A stretch of DNA of 64,000 nucleotides from Citrus sinensis (taxonomy: Eukaryota; Streptophyta; Magnoliopsida; Sapindales; Rutaceae), in contig NC_068562.1 of NCBI RefSeq assembly GCF_022201045.2, forward strand, positions 2,666,001 through 2,730,000, read 5' to 3'. The translations under genes were made by a program, and so were the position numbers. This document shows positions 36,223 to 49,333 of this stretch, one piece after another. Below the pieces are notes generated by a model. The model had not been told where the DNA came from and did no database searches. It saw only the letters and a program-made list of their open reading frames with translations. Numbering within the stretch: position 1 is the stretch's first letter; every line of letters starts with the position of its first letter.

Positions 36223-37289
36223 CATTTGCCTTTTAAATTATACAAATTCATTTTTCACAGAAACTGAAATCAATAAAATTTTAATTACTTTAGTTTTGTT
36301 CAACAAGTTTATCTTCTTTTATGATTTTTAATGTAAACCATATACAAATATGTGAGTAGGTGGCTATTTTAGCGCTCAAGTCCAGAATGCTTAAGTTCAT
36401 TTTTTTTCCCTCTTCTGGTTTGACTAATGACTATCACCAATTGTGTGATCTCTTCCTTTTGTATCAACTAGTTTATGAAATATTCCCAATGCTCTGGAAA
36501 ACGAAGAAGATAAAGATGCAGCTCCAAAACAAGGGAGCTGAAAAGCAGTTCGTAATCAATCTTCTTTTTCACAAAGTGAAGCTGCAGATGTTTCCATGAC
36601 TGTAAATGGAATGCAAGCAATGGTTTATCAATCATAATCTAAGGTATTCCCTATAAGTTGGTTAATTTAACGTCCTTCTTTGTCCACTCAAGTTTTCATT
36701 TTTGTATGAATAATTTAGTGATATAATCATAAATGGGCATGCCATAAATTTAAGGAGGTGAACAGCATATAGTCTGAAATATTTGTTGAATGAGACCTTC
36801 AAATGGTTTAATTGCCCATCCAATGTTTGTCAAAATGTCTATTTAGACTGTTTCTACATTCAATCATTTTCCTCTGTCTTTTTAGGATGATAATTATTAT
36901 TTCATATTTTGAAAAATTGATATTTCATTAGATATTTACATTATATAATCTATTTACAACCAGACAAATAACTGGGATTACAATCAAATAATGACAAATA
37001 ACCCTCATAAATATTCGAAGGATGTATCTCTCCACTCGCATTTCACAAGGGAAAAGAACTACAAATTAGCTCCACTCAATCATACTTAATTGAGGGAGAA
37101 TTTGAGTTCATAAGTGCTTGAACTGCTCCTCTCACAAAGCGGTCCACCACTTGACCGCATACGTCATTTATTGTTAGTTCATAGATTTAAGAAGAAAGTC
37201 TCCCAATTTTGCCTCATTGGCTTCCGTTGTGTGAACTGTTTGGGAAGGAAACAGAAAGCCCAATAACAAAGTGTCACGTGTCTATATTA
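36223..37289. other. Intergenic DNA, no supported gene
   Basis: AT-rich, no coding frame recognised. Confidence 0.5.
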
Positions 37290-38105
37290 AGAAATTGGTT
37301 TATGTCGGGTACCCCAAGTGTTTCGGAGGGTACCTCGGGTACAGCTCGTTTAGGTATAGAGGTCAGAAAAATATTTGTAAAAATGTCAAGAGAAAGGTGA
37401 GCCAAAATCTCAAAAAGATCAGCTGATTTCATGTCAAAAAGTAAGGAAATCAACAAAAAAAATTTGTGCTGCAAAAGAGGGGACAACCACTTGTCACGCC
37501 AATAAATAAGACAAAAAGGTTAATGCTATGACAGTTGGGATCACCAGCTTTCCCCTACCACGCCTGCAAATTCTCAATAGAGTTAGCAGAGGTACGTGAG
37601 ACCACCCCACTACGCCTAACTCGTATATACGCCTCAAATTTACTCTTCACGCATATTTTTGAAACCTCCAAGCCGCCATACGCATGAAAAACAAGAATAT
37701 TCCTGACATGACAGCGAGGAACGCCAATTAAATAATGCTAGGTGGCACGACAGCCGGGGTACACCTTATAAATGTGGTTTAATTTTTATCAAAACAACCA
37801 ACACACACCACAAAAGCTAAGGTTTCTTCCACCTCAAGCCTCCGTCACTAAGAGTTTGCAAGCTCTCTAACCTGAGAAAACCCAACTCTAACTTGAGCGT
37901 CAGATGATCGCCGGCCATCCCCAGCTCCACCTCTGACCTCTTTCTCATTGTTTTGCACATTTAAGGCGGCCTTTGAAAGTTCTCCACATCTGAAGTCGAA
38001 CTTCCCACCATATTCACTACCTTCTCAGTCCTCCTTCACTCCATAAAAAATCGAGACAGTTCGTACACTTCGAACAAGCAAGGCATCCTACTTCCCAACA
38101 AAAAT
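37290..38105. mobile_element. Possible solo LTR or LTR fragment
   Basis: This stretch is distinctly richer in G and C than its flanks. It contains a TATAAAT (near 37768-37774), a following C/A-rich leader-like stretch, and a segment near 37897-37960 (TTGAGCGTCAGA..., ATCGCCGGCC..., CATTGTTTTGCA) that resembles plant Gypsy-type LTR sequence as I recall it. It may run from TGTCGGG to CCCAACA, but no target duplication or primer-binding site was found. The family and limits are uncertain. Confidence 0.4.
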
Positions 38106-40643
38106 AAATTTGTTGTTTTTAACTTGGTTTTGTGGTGTTCATACATGCACCCAAAATATACTAAAAACATGAACAAATTAGACTTTTTATAATTTATTAT
38201 ATATATATTGTGGTTCTTTTGCTTTTTAATTATATTACCTTAAATTATATATTGTTCGGTATAAATTTCTAACAATATAAAATTAAAGTGTCAAAACCAT
38301 TCCGTAAATCTTATATGATTTTGTTTTAGTTGTTGATGATTTGTGTTGTCAAATAATTTCATCGCATTTTTGGCATATGAATATTATAAATGCAAATTTA
38401 TTTTCTGTTCAAATCTTCAAATATTCTCATATGCGATCATTAAATTCTAGTATTTGAAGTCATTATTTATATTTTGGTTAAGTGGGTGTCATAGTGAACC
38501 GAATTAATTCTATGTTGTCAGGTGTTGCCTAACTTTATGATCTCATGTTTGAATCGATGTGATGTGCTATGAAATTTTTACATATGAATATGATGAATAC
38601 AATTTTCTCCTTAATAATAATAATAACAACAACAATAATAAAAAGATAATGAAATAACAGCAGAAAGCATCAAAGCCAACTCATTTTATGATGCTGACCT
38701 GATATGCAACCTTTCAATTACTATACTAAAATACTAAATATTATTGAAACATTATTCTGTTACCGAATATACCTCTTTTGCTCAATTAATCAGTGACACA
38801 TGAAATTAATCTAAGCGGATAAATGGTCGCTTAATTTGAGATTAATCAATGAGATTGAAATCCCATCCGCTTTAATAATTATTGTAATACTTTTACCATT
38901 AATATAATTTGGATAACACTACGTCTACGTGGGGAATTTCTTTTCTCTTTTTGAACAAAGGCAACTGGATTTCTCATTTCTTTCGAGCAACTCGAGTGAA
39001 TTAAAGACGTTGCTAATTAGAGTTTAGAAATTGCTGTTGGGTGCTCCAAGTTTATTGACAAGCTACCTGTTTTTTCTCCATTTCTTTGGTCTAATAATTT
39101 TTCATCCGTTGATGTGTGTATTTTGCGTTCTTGGTGGATTGGCATGGGCGATGGCATCGCCGCATGATGGACGACACTGAGCCCTTTCACAGTATTATAA
39201 AATTTTAAAGTTACTACTGACGGTCCAAAAGTTTCGACACAAAAGGAAGCTTGGGCTCTTATTCTGTGAGTGGGAGGCAGCCCATCATTATCTGGAATTT
39301 TTTTTCAATGACACTGATGTTTTACAATAATAAATTCAACGATACTATAATAAAAAAAATATATTGGGACTACCTTAGATTATTAAAAACAACAACAACA
39401 AAGTGTATTTCTAAAATTATTGTAATTTTATACATACAATTTGAAATCTATTACATTCTAGTTCAATAATGTTATACTTACTCGATTGAAATAATGAATT
39501 TATACTTAATTAATGTGACAAACAATGTGTTACTATTTGATGAACTCAAGTAACTGTTAATTATATAATAAAAAATAATGCTCCTTTAAAATTTAGGAAA
39601 CTTGAAGTCCTACAGACTTGACCCATGCCCTCAATTGACATGGATTACCACTGAAGTGGGATTATTTAACCCTCCATATTCTCTAACTCAGCAGCCCCCG
39701 ATAGTTAAATATATTTAATTTAAATTCTTAGAAATAAATAAGTTTCCTAATGCATCTTGTTAATACCAAAATTACCGTTATTCTAGTTCACTAGCATTTC
39801 AAATACTAATGGCCATTGTTCATGAAGTCTCCCACGAGTGTGTTTATAACAATAAAGGATCAGTGAAAAAAGATTAAACAAACATGGCTGCTCATATCCT
39901 TGTTTTTTCTTGAATGCGCTAGAAAAGGGCATAGTTCCCAGCCTCTCACACAATTGTTTTGGTCTTGGGGTGCTTTTGGATTGGAAACAAGAATGCAGCT
40001 ACGATTGAATAAAAACCAAGATCATAATTTAAATAAAAATGATAATGGGGTTTGATAAGATATAAGAAAGGGAGTCAAATAACTCTTCTCTTACCACCGA
40101 ACAATAAAGCTCCGATGTGACTCTTCAATGTTTTAAACGAACGATAAACTGCAAATGTCATATTTATTTGTATTTAAAGTAGACCGAAGGTCCGAAACGA
40201 TTTGCTGTATAAAATATGAATGACAAATTATCTTTTACCATCTCAAAACCAGCGACCACAAATCATTTCACAAATAAGTTACAGTTTTTTTTTTCTTTTG
40301 TTTTGGAATCTCTCATTCTATGATTGTATCCTATAATCAATTTACTAAATTACTAGATCATCCCAATCACAAGGGACAAAAATCAAATGAGGTTTGGCTC
40401 GGTAACAATGAATCAATGATGAATGGGTTGATCATTCGCATTGCTAGCTGTTCTGTTCATATTTTTAATAAACACTTGAGAATCCGAATGGAGAAAACCA
40501 ACAAAAGATTAAAAGAAAAAAAAAAAAAAAGAGAAGAAAGCATTAATAATTCTCTGGATAGAAGATCCCGAGCTCTTTAGCTAGCCAAAACGGAAATAAA
40601 TAGACGTTAAAAGTACCAATAAATACAAAAAGAGCAATTAAGA
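38106..40643. other. Intergenic DNA, no supported gene
   Basis: AT-rich. A mixed AAT/AAC repeat lies at 38615-38640. The end is probably 3' UTR of the minus-strand YPQ gene. Confidence 0.55.
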
Positions 40644-43600
40644 TTAATCATTTGCTTTAGTTGCATCCATATAGTCGCCGTCGTCATCTTCTCCATAATC
40701 CGTACTTTTCTTTCTGAAATACCTGTAATAGATGTACTGCAGTATAATCTGTTGTGATATTCGTTAAGGCATATATATATACAAATGTGTGTGCGTGTGT
40801 GTGTGTAGAGATAGTTTAAGCCATAGCTTAGGTTGATTAATTGCTTGACTGTGACTGTGAGACGAAAGTAGACAAGGATACAAATAAGTCGAGCAACACG
40901 CAGACAATGGCATCCAGCAACCATGGCATATTTGCCTTTATACTTTCCCATTCCGTGGTTCTCACAACAATACTGCACACAAAATTCAATAACTTATCAC
41001 TCAATAAATGAATGGAATTTCTTTTTGGAAAAAAAAAAGAGGATTGAGAGATAATGGAGATGGAGGGAACAGAAAATTGTACCTTAAAACGTAAGTGACA
41101 TTCGCGACTAATGCAAACACGAACATGAGAGGATTGAGACCCTACAATTTTCAAATTCATATTGAAGCAATCAATTCAAAATTATTAAGTAAGGTATATA
41201 TTAAAATAGAGAGTGGTAAGAGCATATACATACCTCCACGCTCCCTCTTTTAATCTGGAAGTGACGATCAAATTAGAAATGAAATTAATTAGTGTTTGTT
41301 TTCTTTTTTCCTCAAAAGACGAAATTAAAATTGTTATACAATTATTGTAGCATATGATAACGCTTACGTTTAGCCATATTTGGGGGAGACGGCCGCCCAT
41401 GTAAATAGCTGCCATCAGCCATCCCAGCCATTGTCCAAAAGCACTGTGCTCCATGTTATTTCCCTGCTAATTTAGACCCTAATTTATAAGTAAGCACTGA
41501 ACTGGAAAAAAAAATATGTAAAATATATAAATTAAGCAAATATTACGTTTAAAAGTGTTCTTGAATGAAACCCAGCTGCCATAGCTCCCGCCAGTGCATT
41601 ACTTTGGAAAGGAAGGTTAACAGATGCAGCAAGAAACGTTCCATAACCAGCCTGAAAGGAAAATGTTTTATGTTCATATATCATGGCAACTCTATTAGTA
41701 TTGTTTATTACAAGAAATTTAGAGGTTGACTAAGTAATTTAATTACAGATCTTGGGATGGGCCTGGGCTGGCTAGTCGGTGGGTTCCCAGAAGATGAAAG
41801 CGTGGGAGCCGCTGCTGCCGCCTCATCATCCGACGAGGAATCGTTGTCAAGTCCCAAAGCTGAAGGCCCACTTTGCGCTGCTCTGAGAAACGTGCGAAAT
41901 GGAGGAGTGCCACTGCTTGCTAACGATCTTGCTGACCTGAAATTCATATATACATGTGGTCAACATAACATATTCTTAATTACTAACTAATAACCGCACA
42001 AATCGAATGAAAATGCACACACATATGCTAGGCAAAATAGGAGAGCCATATTAATTAATGAGAGGAGCTGATTAATCATATGCATACGTGTAGTAATACT
42101 CTCTTCGAGGAGATGATTTTACTGATGCCTTGGGAATGGGAATGGCCGCGTCACCTGACTTAGGTGCCAAAGGTTTTTTCTCTTCCTCCTCCTGCAGTAT
42201 CATTTTTTATTTTTTTTTTGGGTGGCAAAACAACAGAAATTAATAATGTTCCTTGTACACAGGACTTGTAATTAAAATTAAGCAGAAAAAAATAACCAAA
42301 GGAAAAAAAAAAGAGCTGGATTGACTATATGTACCCTTCGTGTAGCTTTAGTGTGGCGGCCTTTCAATCTCTTGAAAATATGATCGTAGTATACACCTTG
42401 CAGCACTAACACTACAGTACTTATGGTGTAGAGCTGTCAAAGAAATGCAGAAATAGTGAATGCGGGTGTCAATTCAACTAGTTAATTCTCTTATGTGATA
42501 CAAAATATTTGGGTCAAAATTAAATGAGAAAGAAGAAATTTAAAATAAAATAAAATAAAATTGGGGGAAAAAAAGTTTCATTGAGAAAGTAACAATTAAT
42601 GAACAGTACTCAGAGAGGCCATTGATCGGCAATTGGACCCAAAAGCGAATTCAGCCTAAAGGCTAAAGTAGGCCTACTCATGTGTAAAATCCTCATATAA
42701 AATGATTCAATCGAACTCTTGAAGTTGACAGGTGAATAATATATTATTATATTTATCCTCCAATATGATGATGTGAAAGTGAATTTTTTTTTTTTGTTTT
42801 TGAAAGAGCGTGAAAGTGAATTTACTAGTAGTAAAACATTAAAATTTTGGACCGATTAAAACTGAATTTTAAATTTCGATGTGATAATATCTGATTAAAA
42901 AAATTTATAACTAAGCTAATATTTTTTTTAAACTGGATTCGAAAGATTAGAGGAAAAATAAAATTAAGAAAGGATCCGAATCCTAAAATTTTTTCATTTG
43001 ATGAACTAGTTAATACATTAATTTCTCTTTATCTGTTTAATTAATTTGGAGAACCTAGATTTGAATTTAAAAAGTTCTATGAAGCATGTATGATGAAGTG
43101 TCAATAATCATAGGGATAGATAGATGTAGCTAGTTAGGATGGATTTTATTTTGAAAATTGACAAGATATGTAAATAGGATTAGCTAAGGAGGAGGAGTAA
43201 GTGAATTAGATTACCAGAGCCGTGTAGAACTGGGTAGGCAGCTGCATCCAAAGATAAAACAGAAATGAAATCAGACAAAAGACTTGGACGAAATTTTTTA
43301 GTGCACAAGAAAAAGCTGACTAGCACAACTGCACAAGTTGGGTAATAAGAAATGAAAAAGAAATGGCGTCAAGATAAGTGGCAACTGAACATTAATACTC
43401 AGGGGATTCTGATCTGGACCACCATCACCAGCAGCAGCAATTAACAACAAATTTAAAGAGTATTACAGATACATCACCGGCAGTTGAAAGGCAGAGAATT
43501 CTCAGCCTGACACTCACCGTAGCCGGTTCCAGAAGACAACCCGTCAAATTAAAAATATCTCCAGCAACCCAAGTGAGGAGGAAGAGGAGCGAGACGCCGT

Positions 43601-43787
43601 GGCTGGACTTGGTTCGAAAGTTGGTTATGATTTGAGGGATTTCCGCAACTCCCCAACAGACGAGACTGCTGAGACCGAATCCAAATGAAAATTCATCCTT
43701 GACGTTGCAAAGGCAATCTTTGAAATACCTTTCAATCCAGCCCACACACCCTTTCCTCTCCTTCACACAATAATTTATACTCGACAT
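40644..43787 (-). CDS. PQ-loop vacuolar amino-acid transporter, YPQ-like, 11 coding exons
   Basis: Assembled from GT-AG borders: 43787-43518, 43241-43215, 42433-42335, 42191-42088, 41936-41747, 41651-41547, 41463-41368, 41254-41234, 41141-41083, 40972-40882, 40748-40644. The total is 1167 bases, one open frame, 388 residues. The two PQ-loop repeats carry the proline-glutamine pairs (VAEIPQIITNFRTKSS in exon 1; GRLPQIWLNIKRGSVE across exons 7-8). Seven hydrophobic segments are present, with a Ser/Asp/Ala-rich hydrophilic loop (exons 4-5) between the repeats. Yeast Ypq1-3 and PQLC2 export cationic amino acids from vacuole or lysosome; a tonoplast location here is inferred by family. Most introns are phase 0. 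Two exons are only 27 and 21 bases. The C-terminal tail is acidic (DYGEDDDGDYMD). The start is the first ATG in the frame, 244 bases after a TATA box. Confidence 0.88.
42434..43214 (-). other. Second intron of the YPQ-like gene, 781 bp
   Basis: GTAATC donor beside the 27-base exon and TTTGACAG acceptor. AT-rich, no coding frame or identifiable element. Confidence 0.8.
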
Positions 43788-44030
43788 CCCTTGCCCTCAC
43801 CACTACCACCAACACCTTTAATTGTTCTCACTCTCTCTCTTTCAAAATCTGGTGGATGGAATTAATACAAAGTGTTCTCTTAATTATATGTAGATATATT
43901 TCTGGTTATTTTTAAACAAGAAAATTAAAGAAACAGAGAGGGCGTTTCACTTGTACAGCGGAAAGATTGTTTGTGTTGTTGAGACTCTCTGCCCTCCGCT
44001 TTGAGTGAAGAAGAGCTACCGAATCCTTGG

Positions 44031-44039
44031 TTATATATA
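44031..44039 (-). promoter_or_regulatory. Probable TATA box of the YPQ-like gene
   Basis: TATATATAA on the minus strand, 244 bases before the start codon. The intervening sequence would be a long leader with CT-rich parts. Confidence 0.45.
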
Positions 44040-44358
44040 GGACTGACTGAGGGGTGCATGGGAATGGGATATGCGCGCAAAATATGCTGTCATTTCGACT
44101 CGAGGGGCCAATTGTGAATTGGAAAAATGTTTAAAAGATAAGACCATTACTAGCCCAACAATAGTCTATCATCCTACGAATTGTACATGCAGATTCTACC
44201 TCTTAGTGCAACCAATATTTGTCGCCTTTCGAGTACCTATGGAGAGAGAGTGAGAGACTCAGATACATGTTATTATGTGGTACGCATATTCTCCTGCGGA
44301 TGCTTTCTGTTGGTCCATGGCCAGTGCCCAAAGCTGCCCCCAAGTTAATTAACGGTCC

Positions 44359-44364
<6 letters not shown>

Positions 44365-44390
<26 letters not shown>
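44365..44390. repeat. (TA)n microsatellite
   Basis: About thirteen TA units. Confidence 0.9.
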
Positions 44391-46111
44391 ATGCTCCCTC
44401 GGTAATTGACGGTCCCAAATTCAACGTGACTTTGACAACTTTCCTTAATTCTCGAGTTTTATTGGCAATCGGCATTTTCTAATTCGTTTAACACCTTGTC
44501 TTTCTCCCAAAAAAAAAAGAAAAAATAAAAAAAAAGCTTATATAGTCTAAATATGATATATCCCCTAGATGAGTCCACTGATTAATAGTAATTAGATGTA
44601 GCTAGTTTTTTTTTTTTTTTTGTTATCATATATATGTCGTCATTATTTAGTTTAAAATTATAGATTATCCTTGAGGATATATATCCGAGGGCAACTTTAT
44701 TAGTGCGTGTGTTTAGGTCTTGTATCACATTATTTCTTTGTTGGTGAGTTATTTGCAAAGCTGAGCGGCCATTAGTAAGTTCAAAAAGCATGTCACTGTA
44801 CCGACAGTATGTTACGTCAACACAGAGTATGTTAAAAGAGCATCTGCCGCAGGTTCAGTTTTGAACCAAACCCAAAAGGCTGACTAAGTTCAAAATGGTA
44901 GAAATGACATGACAAGTATAAATATCACGCGCAAGCCCTACATAAATTTTCTTTTTTTCTTTTTTTTTTCATGTCAATATTTTATCAGCCGTAGGCCTGC
45001 AGTCCTTTTTTTTTTTTTTTTTTTTTGCCCTTTCAGTTGAATTTAACCTCGGAAACTTCTGGGTTATGAGGTAAATAATTTGATCGAAAAGCCATATTGT
45101 GATGCTTCATTTTCATTATCTCATCTGTTAGAATACTATTTCAAAATTTTGATCATTTCTTTCTTATAATTTTTTTCATTTCAAGAGAAGTATCTGTTTC
45201 CAAGCTTAGGGCCTTGCCTTGCTCCTCTAGAACATATTCGTCACATATGTTTGTTTGTTTTTTTCAATCTAACGATCATGAATAAAATTCGGCTACTTGA
45301 TTGATGACTTTCCGTGATGTCGTTTGTTATATATCCGAATTCAAGTCAACAACTTCTTCATCAAGAGTTTATCTGCATTGTGGTGGGATATACTTGTAGA
45401 TTAAAATTTATAGGTATTAAGTATTTGAAATATCTTGCTACTGCATTTTGCAAGTCAAGTTAATTTTATTTCGAACTTACAGGATGAAAAATTATAATTA
45501 CCTCATACTCTCAACTTTTATAAGGTCAAGGCTATGTTATATTATATTTAGCATACATCGCGTACAAAAGTTACATCCAATAGCTCAAATAATTATTGCA
45601 CAACCAAATAACACTTTTAACTTGTTAGGTGTATTTGTTTTGATGTATGTTATATTATCATGATCCTAGATTTTAATCTTACAACTACAACTCTTTTTTT
45701 TCCCCCATAAAATCACTACACTTCGATACTAAGAGAGACTTAAGTTGGCTAAACACCTCCCCATCTCATACTTGATATTGAAGATTCAAGTAAGTCTCTG
45801 TGTGCGTAAGTTCATTTATTTGTAGTTTATTTTGCAATAATTATAGATGCACCGAAGTTAGTGCAAAAATAACACGCCATTACCATAAGAGTACAATATT
45901 TTTAATAATAAAAAAAAATCACTACTAGACAAATTTTTTTTTTGTCTGTTATAATTTTTGTGCGAGTTTTTAGTGCATACAAACATCATTACTCTTTTAT
46001 TTTGGTTTCACATTTAAGATCGGGATTGGGATCCAGTCGGATCAGTCCTAACATACATACTATTGTGCTTTATTAACCAATATCTGATATTATTGTAGTC
46101 TCTAGACTTTA

Positions 46112-46132
46112 ATATATATATATATATATATA
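46112..46132. repeat. (AT)n microsatellite
   Basis: About ten AT units, followed by the possible LTR-remnant region. Confidence 0.85.
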
Positions 46133-46460
46133 AAGTTGAGACTTGAGGAGGTGATGTAGCATCACCATTTCTCATCTTTGTATATTCTCTATTATCTAAT
46201 AAATAGAGAAATTTTCTTTTAGATTTGACTTTTCATCTTCTCATAATTAATTTGATTGTTATTACACAATAACAATTATGTAAAGATTTTAATGAGGCAT
46301 ATTCTTTGTAATGAACATCCAAGGGGGAGTGTTATGATTTTATTAAAATAAATGTAGATGTTCATAATATATATCTCATAGTCTCTCCACTATCTCTATA
46401 ATATATTCTCTCATTTTATTCTTTATCTTACGTTACTTATTTATTTGTATTGCTGGCTAA
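46133..46460 (+). mobile_element. Possible copia-like LTR remnant with polypurine tract
   Basis: AAGGGGGAG at 46321-46329 is followed at once by TGTTATGATT. This is the usual junction between a polypurine tract and the TGTTR start of a 3' LTR in plant Copia elements. An upstream AATAAATAGAGA near 46197-46209 resembles a polyadenylation region. No reverse transcriptase frame or paired LTR was found, so only a decayed or short non-autonomous remnant is proposed. Confidence 0.35.
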
Positions 46461-48510
46461 TAGTTTTTTTTGTTTTTTATAAGGTTGACTCATCTTAAAA
46501 AAAAATCAATTCATATTTTTTATCAATTTCATCAAGTGTAAAGTAAGAAAAAAAAGATAATACTAAATTTTTTTTTTAAAACCGCGTGAAGCACGGTTTT
46601 ATTTTCTAATATCTTTATATTTTAAATGTCCAAAGTAAATGTTCCTGGTCGTCATTTTCCGAAGTGTTTTAATATAAACAAAAGCAGCATACTGCAGTTA
46701 CGTGTCCGTGAGTTAATTAGGCGATTTGCATTTTACAATGCACAAAGCCGAAGGAAAGCGAAAGCAAAGGCTAAGCATATCCGATCCGATCCTCGACGAT
46801 GAGATGGTGACATATGACACTGCAACACTGCGCCGCGTCTGGGACTATATATGTCAATGTTGTGTGATACGTGTCGTTTTTATTGTCGCTAGCTTGTGTG
46901 TTTCATGTTTATCCTCGACCTCGCTGGTTGATGGTGTTGAGACTTCGAGCGTTTGTTGTATCAATTATAAAGTGGAAGACGTCGTGTCGCATTATTCTAC
47001 TTGGATGTAAACGTATTTGGACTCATTGCACTCCAAACAAAAAAAGTAATAACAATTCAGTATAATTACGAAATTGGTCTGAGAATTAAGGAAAGGGTTA
47101 TGGTTTGAGATAACGGAATCAAATATATTGTTTATTACTTTTCAAAAGGCAATTTCAGTAATATGATATCATTAAAAGTCCACGTGTCGCGCAATCTAGC
47201 ATGAATGGAGCCTCTAATGACTGATAAGTCACTATCCCTTAAATTTTTTTTTTATTTTTAAGGGAAGTGGGTATTAATTTGTTTAATTATTTATTTGTGA
47301 TAACCTATACAAATGGGAGGTTTAAATCCTAAATTTCTTGTGTTTCAAAATAAAGTGACATTACAGATACATTAACATTACCAACACAATTAATTGTCAC
47401 CCATTATTAATTATTCTATGTTTTGATATAATTTTAGTTCAGGCCAAAAATATTAGAGAACTTCACTTTAAAAGGTGGTCTGGTGAATGATAGTACCTCT
47501 AAGGACATCATTATATCTTTTTTAACAAGTAGCAAATTGTTATTGGCTATTCCTTTCCTTAGGTAGAGACTATGGAGCATTTTAATTACTCATCTTGAGT
47601 CTTTTGGGCTCTTTAGGATTGGACATCTGTCATATGTGAGATTGTTTATGCCGATAACATGTCTCAACCTTTTATTGGCTTATTTCAAATCAACCAATTG
47701 GGTTAAGGGAGCTATTGTTCAAATAGTAGTTGAGCTAGCTCTCTCTTTTATTCTTGGTGCATGTAATTATTGGAGAGATATTTTTTAAGGGAGTCCTGGT
47801 GGTATTGCATTGTTCGTATGTGTAGTGATTTTGGTGGAGGGGTTGTCACTGTGACATGTGGCAACTCTAAAGTATTTTTGGAGACATTTTCTACATTTTT
47901 TAGGATATTGAGGTGGCTCACGCTCTCTTCTTGAGATTTTCCTATTTTATCCTCGTCTTTTCAATTTTCTTTTCATATTTTGTAACGACATATTGGAGAT
48001 GCGGCTATTACACACGTGTCACACTCTAATTGCATGACTGAATTTTACCATCAACAGTTTATTAATTTATTAAGCTCTTGACTATACAATACTAGTTTAC
48101 TAATTAATAATATCTTAATTATACAATGCTTATGGCAATCCCACCAATTGAGCAAAAGTTGAAAAGAGAAAAAGAATTTAAAAGGAAAAAAAAAAAGGAC
48201 CGTCAAATTTTGGAAAGTCTTCGAAAGTTCAAAATATTATATAATTATATATCTATATACATCTATGGTCCGCGAGGAAAAGTCTTGGCTGGTTTCACTG
48301 GGAGTTTTTATACTCCATCATCATTCAGTCATTCACTCATCGCTGGACAAAAGATGTTTCTTAAAAGGCTTTGTTATTTTGTAATTGTAAGGCTATTGGA
48401 CCAAAGCTACATTAAGTTGGCATAAATGGGCCCATTCTCGTTGTGCAGACCCAAAACCGAAGAACTTGCCCAGTGTGCAGACGTAATAATATATTCCGAG
48501 TTGGATATCT
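46461..48510. other. Intergenic DNA, no supported gene
   Basis: A less AT-rich block at 46730-47010 holds a 94-codon open frame with no recognised domain; I do not call it a gene. The remainder is AT-rich. Confidence 0.5.
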
Positions 48511-48520
48511 ATTCAAGATA

Positions 48521-49323
48521 CGGTGCTGATATTATGAAACTAATGAGCACAACATTGAGCACGTAACGTTGCATTTCTCGCTCCCTCCCTCTCTCTCTCG
48601 GCTCTCTCTCAGCTTTCCCTCTTGTCTCGCTCCCTCACTCTCTCTTCTCCCAAATCTACAGCTATCATGTCTCTCTCACCCCCTTTGCTCAGCCATCGTT
48701 GTCTGATCTCCAACAATTGCCGTAAGATAATTTGTTTCAATTCATTACATTAATATGAAATGTGATTTGTCAAGGGTTTTGAATTAGTAAATTATTTGTT
48801 AGGATTCAAAGTGTGCTGTAGATTATTTTAATTTGAAATTTGGGTTGTTTTGAAACAAAGAATCGATTTTTTTTTTTTAATTGGTATAACAATTTCATAT
48901 TGTTAGAGGAAACAAATTATCGGACATTTTTGAAATCTATATAATAATTTGCAATATATGATTATCTTTTCATAATTTATAGCATATTTTACTTGTATGT
49001 GGCTGACTTTACCAATCTTCTGTTGTTACCAGTTCGTTACTATGAATTATACTCATTTTGTAGAAAAAAAAAAGCATATGGAAAAGAAAGACAGAGTTGA
49101 AAAGCAGGAGAAATTCAGAAGGACAAATAGCGAAGGGAAATTGAGAAAATTGAGCGAGACGAGAGAGAGATAGAGAGTGAGAGAGAGCAAGGAAGCAAGA
49201 CAAGAGAGAGAGAGAGAGTCGAGAATTTTGCATTTTGAGCACAACAGTAAGTTTTTATACTGAGTACAAAACGTAATTTGCTGCGCTAGTGTTGTTCTCA
49301 CTATTGTGAGAACATTAGTTTCC
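48521..49323. mobile_element. Possible Mutator-like element with CT/GA inverted arms
   Basis: A pyrimidine-rich tract (about 48583-48650) and a purine-rich tract (about 49150-49222) face each other as imperfect inverted arms; each lies next to a 'tgcat' and 'gagcacaac' motif. The sequence GAAACTAATG near 48535 recurs inverted at 49313-49322. ATTCAAGATA (48511-48520) and ATTCAAGTTA (49324-49333) may be a 10-bp target duplication with one mismatch. Inside the left arm, an ATG followed by a Ser/Leu-rich frame ends at a good splice donor (GTAAGA, 48721). No matching downstream exon was found, so a captured gene fragment is only a possibility. Confidence 0.35.
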
Positions 49324-49333
49324 ATTCAAGTTA

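Larger units (their letters stand above)
43788..46111. other. Upstream region of the YPQ-like gene and intergenic DNA
   Basis: Contains a (TA)n run at 44365-44390 and T homopolymers at 44608-44621 and 45008-45026. No other gene recognised. Confidence 0.5.

Noticed and set aside
41708-41990. Ala/Ser-rich frames on both strands
   Set aside because: The minus frame is exon 5 of the YPQ-like gene read past its borders; the plus frame is its antisense.
46726-47010. 94-codon frame in a less AT-rich block
   Set aside because: No domain, no promoter or splice context, and cysteine/serine composition unlike any family I recognise. Left as intergenic.
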